A stretch of 5,746 nucleotides of DNA from Planctomycetota bacterium (GTDB lineage: Bacteria; Planctomycetota; Planctomycetia; Pirellulales; Pirellulaceae): assembly GCA_023417165.1 (NCBI GenBank), contig JAEZGD010000033.1, forward strand, positions 1-5,746. The letters run 5' to 3'. A model generated the notes under the pieces. It worked only from the letters and a program-made list of their open reading frames with translations, had not been told where the DNA came from and did not search any database. Every line of letters starts with the position of its first letter. Positions within the stretch are counted from its first letter, which is position 1. A program made the position numbers and the translations under genes. Shown here piece by piece: positions 1-5,746 of this stretch.

Positions 1-27
1 GTATACAACCACGGATCGGGCATCGGC

Positions 28-612
28 TTACTTACGCGTGCCTTCGCAATCGATGATGATCAGCGCTTCGTCGCCGATCAAACCGATGTTTTTCTTGTCA
101 AAGACGAAATCGCTACGCTTCAGCGACAGCTCGGTCGAGAACGCAACAATCTTCGTGCCTCTGAATTCGTGTTCCTTGCCACCCTTGAGCACAATCGTCA
201 CGGGCTTGGTATGACCGTGCATGGTGAAGTCGCCGGTCACTTCAAAGCCGCCATCGATCGGCTTCACATTGGTGCTGACGAAGTCGATCGTGGGGAACTG
301 CTTGGCGTCAAAATAGTCGGGTTGACGCAAATGCTCGTCCCGGGCCTTGTTGGCGGTGTCGACGCTTTCGGCCTTGATCGACAGCACGAACTTCGAGTTC
401 GAAGGCGTTTGGCGATCGATGGTGAACTTGCCTTCCACTTCGTTGAACCGACCGTGAATCCAGCTGATGTCGAGGTGGCGTGCCTTGAAGCTCACCGAGG
501 AATGCACGCCGTCATAAGCGTATTCGTCCGCCGCCTGAACCGCCGAACTCGTCATGCCCAGCGTCAGCGTTAGCAACAGCGGCATCGCCCAGGCGAAAAA
601 AGTCTTTCGCAT
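28..612 (-). CDS. YceI family secreted protein (lipocalin-like, polyisoprenoid-binding fold)
   Basis: The product has 194 residues, the usual length for the YceI family. Residues 1-27 are a Sec signal peptide: RK at 2-3, a hydrophobic run at about 5-20, and a likely cut after A27 (VQA|AD). The mature part matches E. coli YceI in order: the DGVHSSVSF strand (34-42), SWIHGRF (50-56), SVDTANKARDEHLR (83-96), the DYF/FPTIDFVST region (99-114) and GDFTMHGHTKPVTI (127-140). YceI-like proteins are periplasmic beta-barrels that bind long isoprenoid chains; here the ligand is unknown. I chose the ATG at 612 because it opens the signal peptide. An in-frame TTG at 720 would add a basic 36-residue leader with no family match. 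The ribosome site is weak (AAAGAGA, 8 bases upstream). The gene follows the WD40 gene after 115 bases and has a candidate promoter of its own. Family assignment is secure; the physiological role is not. Confidence 0.95.
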   Translation of the reverse strand: MRKTFFAWAMPLLLTLTLGMTSSAVQAADEYAYDGVHSSVSFKARHLDISWIHGRFNEVEGKFTIDRQTPSNSKFVLSIKAESVDTANKARDEHLRQPDYFDAKQFPTIDFVSTNVKPIDGGFEVTGDFTMHGHTKPVTIVLKGGKEHEFRGTKIVAFSTELSLKRSDFVFDKKNIGLIGDEALIIIDCEGTRK

Positions 613-664
613 ACGTTCGTTCTCTTTGCAGATGGGTGTGAAAGGAAGGCTAACTACAGAGGCC

Positions 665-693
665 ATGGTATTTCCGCCCGCGCGGCGAGTAAA
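665..693 (-). promoter_or_regulatory. Candidate sigma70-like promoter for the YceI gene
   Basis: On the minus strand, TTTACT (688-693) and TACCAT (665-670) are separated by exactly 17 bases, each matching 4 of 6 consensus positions. Transcription would start near 658, giving a leader of about 46 bases before the ATG at 612. The position in the gap between two co-directional genes makes sense, but planctomycete promoters are poorly defined and this is pattern matching only. Confidence 0.3.
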
Positions 694-727
694 GCCACCT
701 GCGCGTCGCGGCGTTCCCAATTAAGGA

Positions 728-1753
728 CTATTTCGCCTTGGCGAACAGGGCGTAGGTGCGCAGATGGCGGTCCGCATGTGCAACGGCGAGTTGCGATCCA
801 TCCGGGTGCAGGTCGAAATCGCGGCCCGTATCCGGCAGCTTGAATTTGAAGAATTCGTCGGCCGCTGCGTCGCGCCAGAAGTACAGCCAACCGCCGCCGC
901 CACCGCCCGACAGCCCCACCCAAAAGCCGGCGGGGCACTGACGCACGCCCCAGGCGACGCCATTGATCTTTTCTTTACCTTCGTATTGCACGACCGGCTT
1001 GCCGGATTCCCAGTCGAGGAGCACAACCGCAGGATTGCCGATGCCAGCGAAGGCGTTTGATACATTCGTGATGCCGCTGATCGCCAATTGCTTGCCGTCG
1101 CGCGAGAAGGCGATGCCGCGTGCTCCGCCAATATCGGCACGGAACTGCGTATCGTACTTGTAAAGCACGGTCGCGGCGATGTCGCGTTTGACCTCGCCGG
1201 TGGCCAGATCCCAGTGCTTCAGATTCCCCTTGAGATCAAAAGAGACGAGCGAAGCTTCAGTAGGATGAAACGCGACGTTGTAAACGTGCGACTCATGCCC
1301 GGCGAGCGTGAGTTCTAGGTTGCCATCGCTGGCATTCCACACTTTTACCAGCCGATCGTTTCCGCAACTCGCGAGGCGATTGTTATCCGGACTCATCGCG
1401 AGCGCGCGGACCCAGCCATCATGAGCTTGCACCTGTCGGATCGGCATGGGCATTTGAGCGCTGATCGGCCACCAAACAATGCGACCGTCATAGCCACCCG
1501 ACAGCACAATGTCTTCGCTTGATGAGAACGCGATCGCGCGCACCCAACTGTCATGGCCGCTGTACGCTGTCGCAGCGCCCGTGGCCAGATTCCATCGAGT
1601 GAGCGCGTTGTCTTCGGCACCCGTGAACACGTATTTTCCGCTGGGATCATAGCGGCAAGAGACTAGCGGCCGCTCGTGTTTCCATTGAGAAACCTGATGG
1701 GTTTGAGCCGGATCGATCTGCGGAGTATTTGCGGCGGCGTCTTCGGCGTTCAT
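728..1753 (-). CDS. WD40 repeat beta-propeller protein, no visible export signal
   Basis: The 341-residue product consists almost entirely of WD40-type repeats, enough for about seven blades. Clear blades run from H26 to W54, H67 to W94/W95, H111 to W139 and H153 to W181, with GH/AH starts and W ends. More degenerate ones are at about 204-248, 257-293 and 301-336. WD40 propellers are protein-interaction scaffolds, and no catalytic residues are visible. A run of six glycines (283-288) precedes the WLYFW strand of blade six, which is unusual in a propeller strand. Residues 1-25 are polar and Ala/Gln-rich with no hydrophobic core, so a cytoplasmic location is predicted. The ATG at 1753 overlaps the DUF1501 stop codon (ATGA), and GGAG lies 8 bases upstream inside that gene. 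It is the last gene of the inferred operon. Its partner is unknown. Confidence 0.93.
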   Translation of the reverse strand: MNAEDAAANTPQIDPAQTHQVSQWKHERPLVSCRYDPSGKYVFTGAEDNALTRWNLATGAATAYSGHDSWVRAIAFSSSEDIVLSGGYDGRIVWWPISAQMPMPIRQVQAHDGWVRALAMSPDNNRLASCGNDRLVKVWNASDGNLELTLAGHESHVYNVAFHPTEASLVSFDLKGNLKHWDLATGEVKRDIAATVLYKYDTQFRADIGGARGIAFSRDGKQLAISGITNVSNAFAGIGNPAVVLLDWESGKPVVQYEGKEKINGVAWGVRQCPAGFWVGLSGGGGGGWLYFWRDAAADEFFKFKLPDTGRDFDLHPDGSQLAVAHADRHLRTYALFAKAK

Positions 1754-3033
1754 GCCAGCAGCTCCGAAATGGCATCCTTGGCGGGATCGGCGATCGGATA
1801 CGAACGCCCTCCGATGTCGAACTCCTTCTTGGACTGCACTCCCACACCCTGCAAAATGGTGTGAAAGAGATGACCATGATCGACTTCACGATCGGTAACC
1901 GCAGTGCCATTGGCGTTGGTAGCACCAATGATTGCGCCCGGCTGAATCTTCGCGCCACCTAGCACCACACTCCAGGCGTCGCCCCAGTGATCGCGACCGT
2001 AGGTCTTGTTGATGCGAGGCGTGCGGCCAAACTCGGACATCACGCAAACCAACGTGTTTTCCAGCAGGCCGCGGTCGGCCAGGTCGGCAATCAGTGTCGC
2101 GAAGGGCTGATCAAACTCACCGAGTTGCTCGATGTGATAGTCGAAATTCTCGAAGTGGGTATCGTAGTTCGAGTGATTGATCTGCACGAACGGAACATCG
2201 GCTTCCAACAGCCGGCGGGCGAGTAGGCAGTGTTGTCCGAACTCGTGCTTGCCATAACGTTCGTGATCGGCCGCCGGTTCCTTCGAGACATCGAAGACTT
2301 CGTTGCGCGCCATCAGTTGCTGCGCCTGATCGTACGAAAACGTATAGGCGTCGGTATCGGCGGTGCGCCGCCGCCCGGCGAAGCGGTTGTTGGCTTGCTG
2401 GCGGAACTGATTGCGGCGTTCGTCGTCGGCGCTCGACCGCGTGTCCGGACGTGAACTATTGGCTGGCGCTTTGCCGTCGTTCAAGACGACGCTGGCATAT
2501 TTCGGGCCGAGGTAAGCCGCCTGGCCGCTGCCTGGTCCCGCGCCGCGAATCAAGATGTGTCCCGGTAGTGGGAAGCGATCCGGCGTCAATGCTTTCGCCG
2601 CCACCGCGCCCAGATGCGGGTGGTCCTCGCCGGGGCGCTGCTTATGTCCGGTGGTCATTTCCACGGTGCCGCGAGCATGATCGCCGTTCTTGGTATTCAA
2701 GCTGCGCACAATCGCCAAGTGATGCATTTGCTTGGCGGTATGCGGCAGCAGTTCGCAGATGTGCATGCCTGGGACTGACGTCGCGATTGCCCGAAAGGGA
2801 CCGCCCGTGTCGGTATTGGGCTTGGGATCCCAGGTCTCTAGCTGGCTGACGCCGCCATGCAAGAAGATGTTCAGGATTCGCTTCTGTGAAGACTTGAGCT
2901 GCTCGGCTACCGCAGGCGTCGTCGTGCAAACGCTGCCTAGCCCAGCAGCCACACCGCCAGTGAGCGCACCCGCGAGCACCGCTCGGCGAGAAAGCGTATG
3001 AGCACCGGAGCGACAATCATAGCCACAGCGCAT
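1750..3033 (-). CDS. DUF1501 family protein with twin-arginine signal
   Basis: The 427-residue product begins with a Tat-type signal: L-SRR-AVL at 14-20, a Gly/Ala-rich hydrophobic stretch to about 35, and a probable cut after A43 (AVA|EQ). The rest follows the DUF1501 pattern. Landmarks are FLHGGVSQLETWDPKPN (57-73), GDHARGTVEMTTGH (117-130), HPHLGA (138-143), YGKHEFGQHCLLARRLLEA (260-278), NYDTH (289-293), VMSEFGRTPR (331-340) and GRDHWGDAWS (346-355). The family is generally placed near the alkaline phosphatase/sulfatase superfamily, but I know of no established reaction. I chose the ATG at 3033 because GAGGAG lies 7 bases upstream and the Tat signal follows at the expected distance. The in-frame TTG at 3102 would add 23 residues overlapping the previous gene. 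The gene lies 26 bases after the DUF1549/DUF1553 gene and overlaps the WD40 gene by four bases. Cys3 and Cys7 precede the signal and have no obvious role. Confidence 0.95.
   Translation of the reverse strand: MRCGYDCRSGAHTLSRRAVLAGALTGGVAAGLGSVCTTTPAVAEQLKSSQKRILNIFLHGGVSQLETWDPKPNTDTGGPFRAIATSVPGMHICELLPHTAKQMHHLAIVRSLNTKNGDHARGTVEMTTGHKQRPGEDHPHLGAVAAKALTPDRFPLPGHILIRGAGPGSGQAAYLGPKYASVVLNDGKAPANSSRPDTRSSADDERRNQFRQQANNRFAGRRRTADTDAYTFSYDQAQQLMARNEVFDVSKEPAADHERYGKHEFGQHCLLARRLLEADVPFVQINHSNYDTHFENFDYHIEQLGEFDQPFATLIADLADRGLLENTLVCVMSEFGRTPRINKTYGRDHWGDAWSVVLGGAKIQPGAIIGATNANGTAVTDREVDHGHLFHTILQGVGVQSKKEFDIGGRSYPIADPAKDAISELLA
1762..1765 (-). promoter_or_regulatory. Shine-Dalgarno site of the WD40 gene, inside the DUF1501 coding region
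   Basis: GGAG on the minus strand lies 8 bases before the ATG at 1753. It sits within the last codons of the DUF1501 gene, which fits translational coupling through the ATGA overlap and supports this start. Confidence 0.7.
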
Positions 3034-3040
3034 ATCAAGA

Positions 3041-3046
3041 CTCCTC
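3041..3046 (-). promoter_or_regulatory. Strong Shine-Dalgarno site fixing the DUF1501 start
   Basis: GAGGAG on the minus strand is spaced 7 bases from the ATG at 3033. It lies in the 26-base gap after the upstream stop codon and favours this start over the TTG at 3102. Confidence 0.8.
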
Positions 3047-3059
3047 GTAGAACGGCCTA

Positions 3060-5417
3060 TCAGTGGTTGAAGCGGAATTCGTTGCTGGTCGCCAAGGCCC
3101 AAATCAATTCGCCCAAAGCGGCGGGCCGGTCGGCGGTGCGATCTTGTAGATACTCAGTCACGGCGCGACGCTCGTCCGGCGAAGGGACGCGAGTGAGCAA
3201 TGCAAGATAAAGCTCATCGGCCAATCGCTCGGCATCGTCGATCTTTTGCAAACGCGCGGTCAGATTGTCACCGCTAGGTTGCAACCAGCCTTGGATCAAC
3301 GAGCCGTTTTCGACGAACAAGGCCTGATTCACGGTCGCTTGGAAGTCAGTCGTGACTTTCGTGCCGTATAACCCGCCGAAGGTCTTGAGATGTCCTCGCA
3401 ATTGCTCGAAGGCATGCTGCTCGGTAAGTAGGGCGAGCAGGTTCGCGCGTTCGGCTTCAGGGGCGGCTTGTACCTCTGGCGGCGGCTTCTTAGCCAACTC
3501 TTCGACCGCGGCGGCCTGACGCTGACGGACAATGCCCGTGGCCTGCATCAGGCTCAGCGCGAACTGCTCACACGTCAAAGGACGCAGCGGCGCGATTTGC
3601 CCGGCGACAGCCCATTGTTCGAGCAGCTTTTCCCACGCCTGGGCGGCGGCCTGAGGATCGGCCTTTGCCTTCTCTTGGAAATCCAACAGCGCCTTGCCAA
3701 CTTCGATCTGGCGCTCGACTGCCGCGAGATCATAGCGTTTTGCCAGGCTTTGGCGATCGGCTTGCTGGGCGGCCTGTTCGAGAGCGGCGCGCTTGTCCTG
3801 CGTGACCAGGTCCTGATTCGCTTTCGCCAGTTGTTCTTTGGCAGTGTTGGCTTGTTGCGTCAGAAGCTGTGACTGGCTGAGAGAGGCAGCGGCGCGCTTG
3901 GCGGCCGCTTCCAACTCGGCTTGGAGCGCTTTGGCGCGCTCGGCGATGGTGGCTGCAGCTTGGGCGAGCACCTTGTCCGCAGGCAGCTTGGCCACGGCTT
4001 CCTGAGTTTTGGCCGCAGCAGCGTTAACCGCCAGCGTTTGCTCGCTGAGCGAGTTCAAGGCGTCCTGAGCCTGCTTGGCTTCCGCCGTGGCTTTGTCGGC
4101 TGCCGCTTGCGCGGTCTTGGCATTGGCGTCGAGCGTGGCAAGCTGCGTTTGTAGAGCTTTAAGCTGCTCGCGCGCCGTTTGTAAATCGGTCTTGGCTTTA
4201 TAGGCCGCTGCTCGAGCGACTTCTAACTGGGCAGCTAGTTCCGTGCGACGGCTCTCTAAACTTGCGAGCGTCTCAGTCGCCGGTGGTAAGGCCGAATCGG
4301 TGACGAGCGAAGCGTCGCCAGAGCGCCCATACACACGGGTCAGCATCAATTCCCGCAAGATCGCCTTGGCATCGAATTTCACACAAGCGAGTTCGTCGCT
4401 CAATAGCGTCAGCAGTTCCGGATGGCTCGGCGGATTATCGGGATGATGGAAGTCGACAGGATGCACCAAGCCGCGGCCAAAGAGTTGCGCCCACAAGCGA
4501 TTCGCCAGATTGCGACGAAACTCTGGACTGGCGGCCAGCAACTCGCCGAGTTGCGCACGACGACTGAACTTCGGGACGGGGCGCACATCTTTCGCCGGTG
4601 CGACGACGTACTCTTCACCCTTGGCAAAGGCCGGTTCCGCTGTCATCGTGGCACCCTTCGGCAGGCGCGGCGTCACGCGATCGGCGGCATTTCCTGTGAA
4701 TACCGATTTGAAATTTGCTTCGCCATCCGCCTTCTCCGCCACCAGTAGCAACTTTTGCTTGGTGTCGTTGAACGAACTGCTGCGGACGAAGAATGCAAAC
4801 AGGCCGTAATAGTCTTCTTGAAGATAGTCGTCCACCGACGGGTGATCATGGCACTGCGCACACTGCATATCCATGCCGAAAAGCAGACGACCTGTGTCGC
4901 GTGCGACTGCGTTCGGTTCGCAATCGCGATCCAGCATGAATCGAACTGCGGGCCGCAGCACTGGATCCGCGCCATCGGTGGTAATGATTTCACGACACAG
5001 CTGATCGAGTGGCTTGTTGTCCGCGAACGATTTTTGTAAGTAGGCCTGCCACGCTGGCGTCGGAATCGCCTTATCGGGGCCACGTTCGACAAACATCACA
5101 TCAAAGAGCAAAGCCATATGGCGCGCATAACGCGGACTGGCCAGCAATTGGTCGACGAGTCGCTCGCGTTTGTCCGGCGAAGCATCGGCCAGAAACGCCC
5201 GGGCCTCGTCGGCTTCAGGCACCATGCCGGTCAGATCCAGATACGCGCGCCGCATCCAATCTTCGTCACTAGCAGCGGGCCAAATCGGCCCGACCGCAGC
5301 CTGATCAATGCAGGCGTCCACCCGTTGGCGTAAGGGTAGCTCGTCGGCCCTCAACGAAGCCGCGCTGCTCAAGCACAAGATCGCCAGCAATCCAAAGCGT
5401 ATGCTGGCCAAAGACAT
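3060..5417 (-). CDS. DUF1549/DUF1553 (PSCyt2/PSD1) secreted protein with inserted coiled coil
   Basis: The product has 785 residues. Residues 1-24 are a Sec signal (R7, hydrophobic 8-20, cut LRA|DE). The DUF1549 part (about 28-215) has WMRRAYLDLTGMVPEADE (54-71), SPDKRERLVDQLLASPRY (80-97) and CAQCHDHP (186-193), whose CxxCH could attach a heme c. DUF1553 begins at about 285 with NRLWAQLFGRGLV (306-318) and PPSHPELL (329-336). It resumes near 611 and ends with LYLALLTRVPSPDE (736-749) and ATSNEFRF (776-783). Between these, residues 381-587 lack glycine except G574 and have one proline (P479). They are rich in Ala, Gln, Lys and Glu, as in a long coiled coil. The N-terminal PSCyt1 cytochrome domain found in many relatives is absent. 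I chose the ATG at 5417 because GGAG lies 7 bases upstream. An ATG at 5423 leaves only one base of spacing, and the TTG at 5447 is less likely. It is the first gene of the inferred operon. Its biochemical role is unknown. Confidence 0.95.
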   Translation of the reverse strand: MSLASIRFGLLAILCLSSAASLRADELPLRQRVDACIDQAAVGPIWPAASDEDWMRRAYLDLTGMVPEADEARAFLADASPDKRERLVDQLLASPRYARHMALLFDVMFVERGPDKAIPTPAWQAYLQKSFADNKPLDQLCREIITTDGADPVLRPAVRFMLDRDCEPNAVARDTGRLLFGMDMQCAQCHDHPSVDDYLQEDYYGLFAFFVRSSSFNDTKQKLLLVAEKADGEANFKSVFTGNAADRVTPRLPKGATMTAEPAFAKGEEYVVAPAKDVRPVPKFSRRAQLGELLAASPEFRRNLANRLWAQLFGRGLVHPVDFHHPDNPPSHPELLTLLSDELACVKFDAKAILRELMLTRVYGRSGDASLVTDSALPPATETLASLESRRTELAAQLEVARAAAYKAKTDLQTAREQLKALQTQLATLDANAKTAQAAADKATAEAKQAQDALNSLSEQTLAVNAAAAKTQEAVAKLPADKVLAQAAATIAERAKALQAELEAAAKRAAASLSQSQLLTQQANTAKEQLAKANQDLVTQDKRAALEQAAQQADRQSLAKRYDLAAVERQIEVGKALLDFQEKAKADPQAAAQAWEKLLEQWAVAGQIAPLRPLTCEQFALSLMQATGIVRQRQAAAVEELAKKPPPEVQAAPEAERANLLALLTEQHAFEQLRGHLKTFGGLYGTKVTTDFQATVNQALFVENGSLIQGWLQPSGDNLTARLQKIDDAERLADELYLALLTRVPSPDERRAVTEYLQDRTADRPAALGELIWALATSNEFRFNH

Positions 5418-5424
5418 GACCATT

Positions 5425-5428
5425 CTCC
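5425..5428 (-). promoter_or_regulatory. Shine-Dalgarno site that decides the DUF1549/DUF1553 start
   Basis: GGAG on the minus strand is 7 bases from the ATG at 5417 but only one base from the in-frame ATG at 5423. The former spacing is workable, so the shorter product is preferred. Confidence 0.65.
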
Positions 5429-5488
5429 GGGGCAGGACCAAGCGCAATCGCGTGGTGCCGAAGACAGGTAGGGGAGGTGGGATCGGTC

Positions 5489-5550
5489 TGACGGCACAAA
5501 ATCCATCAGCGACTGCCTATGAGAGTACCGCAACGGCAAGCTGGCCGTCA
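5489..5550. repeat. 7-bp inverted repeat spanning the candidate operon promoter
   Basis: On the plus strand TGACGGC (5489-5495) and GCCGTCA (5544-5550) are perfect inverted copies separated by 48 bases. The second copy covers most of the candidate -35 box and the first lies downstream of the expected transcription start. An ACGGC copy at 5533-5537 also pairs with GCCGT at 5544-5548. They could be operator half-sites or chance in GC-rich DNA. Confidence 0.25.
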
Positions 5551-5551
5551 A
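5522..5551 (-). promoter_or_regulatory. Candidate sigma70-like promoter of the DUF1549-DUF1501-WD40 operon
   Basis: On the minus strand TTGACG (5546-5551, 5 of 6 consensus bases) is followed after 18 bases by TACTCT (5522-5527, 3 of 6). It begins about 18 bases after the stop codon of the upstream partial gene and would give a leader of roughly 100 bases before the ATG at 5417. The -35 match and the placement are good; the -10 match is poor. Confidence 0.35.
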
Positions 5552-5569
5552 GAGAATTCTGCCTGGCGG

Positions 5570-5746
5570 CTATAAACGGTCGGCCAGCGAATTAGCCTCC
5601 GAGAACATCGACCATTGCGGCTGCTGCCGGGCGGGTTGCAATTTGGAATGCCGCTCTGCTTCAATCCTTAGCACCCGTTCGCCAGACGCTACATGGCAGT
5701 TGACCTGCTCGCCTACGCAACGTCGTACAATCGCCGCGCCCTGCGG
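5570..5746 (-). CDS. Partial CDS (3' end): GreA/GreB-like C-terminal domain
   Basis: An open frame enters from the right edge on the minus strand and runs 58 codons to a TAG at 5570-5572; the start lies outside the window. Base composition by codon position is about 69, 47 and 64 percent GC, the lowest at position two, as in coding DNA. Numbering visible residues from 1, the stretch PQGAAIVRRCVGEQV (1-15), SGERVLRIEA (21-30) lines up without gaps to the end of GreA-type factors. In E. coli GreA the corresponding parts are SPIARGLIGK and GGEVEFEVIKV. That domain has an FKBP-like fold and helps these factors bind RNA polymerase and rescue backtracked complexes. The Rnk-type nucleoside diphosphate kinase regulators share this domain and are an alternative. 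A polar tail of about 27 residues follows the domain, which is longer than in E. coli GreA. The diagnostic N-terminal coiled coil is not visible, so the family assignment is tentative. Confidence 0.6.
   Translation of the reverse strand, partial: PQGAAIVRRCVGEQVNCHVASGERVLRIEAERHSKLQPARQQPQWSMFSEANSLADRL

Noticed and set aside
169..573. Plus-strand open frame of 134 codons opposite the YceI gene.
   Set aside because: It lies wholly antisense to a well-recognised gene, its product matches no family I know, and it has no convincing ribosome site. It is a shadow of the GC-rich coding strand.
732..745. Perfect inverted repeat TTCGCC-TT-GGCGAA at the end of the WD40 gene, considered as a terminator.
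   Set aside because: The loop is only two bases, the stem overlaps coding sequence (the FAKAK end), and no T-tract follows on the minus strand.
3468..3872. Plus-strand open frame of 134 codons opposite the coiled-coil region.
   Set aside because: It is antisense to the Ala/Gln/Leu-rich helix-coding stretch, whose codon bias keeps the opposite strand open. Its product shows only the composition expected from that.
5418..5447. Longer start for the DUF1549/DUF1553 protein at the TTG at 5447 or the ATG at 5423.
   Set aside because: The GGAG at 5425-5428 lies inside the extended frame for the TTG and only one base from the ATG at 5423, but at a good 7 bases from the ATG at 5417. The signal peptide is complete from 5417.
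5700..5731. Plus-strand TTGACC and TACAAT pair that resembles a promoter near the right edge.
   Set aside because: The spacing is 20 bases, too long for a normal sigma70 site, and it lies antisense inside the probable GreA/GreB-like coding fragment.
5693..5746. Plus-strand ATG frame (MAVDLLAYATSYN...) open to the window edge, considered as the start of a divergent gene.
   Set aside because: Only 18 codons are visible, there is no Shine-Dalgarno site upstream, and it overlaps the better supported minus-strand fragment.

Overview
The window looks like a chromosomal segment of a planctomycete, most likely of the Pirellulales type. The main reason is the adjacent pair of a DUF1549/DUF1553 (PSCyt2/PSD1) secreted protein and a Tat-exported DUF1501 protein, families strongly expanded in that phylum. 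This is inferred from recognised protein families, not from a database search. Base composition is moderately GC-rich, and every gene I can support lies on the minus strand.

In the direction of transcription (right to left) the layout is as follows. (1) 5746-5570 holds the 3' end of a gene cut by the window edge; its 58 codons resemble the C-terminal domain of GreA/GreB transcript-cleavage factors. (2) 5569-5418 is a 152-base intergenic region with a candidate promoter and short inverted repeats. (3) 5417-3060 encodes a 785-residue Sec-exported DUF1549/DUF1553 protein with a CxxCH motif. A proline-free, glycine-free helical segment of about 200 residues interrupts its DUF1553 part. (4) 3033-1750 encodes a 427-residue DUF1501 protein with a twin-arginine signal, 26 bases downstream. 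(5) 1753-728 encodes a 341-residue WD40 beta-propeller protein that overlaps the DUF1501 gene by four bases (ATGA). (6) 727-613 is a 115-base gap with a candidate promoter. (7) 612-28 encodes a secreted YceI-family protein.

Genes 3 to 5 form a tight unit with good Shine-Dalgarno sites and are very probably one operon. The first two products are predicted to be exported, by Sec and by Tat respectively. The third has no visible export signal although it is translationally coupled to the second. The biochemical role of DUF1549/DUF1553/DUF1501 sets is not established to my knowledge, so I give no pathway. YceI is probably its own transcription unit, with possible read-through because no good terminator separates it from the operon.

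No RNA gene, mobile element, CRISPR array or origin was seen. The least ordinary points are the long coiled-coil insertion in the DUF1553 part, the compartment mismatch across the ATGA overlap, and the GreA/GreB-like gene fragment at the right edge.
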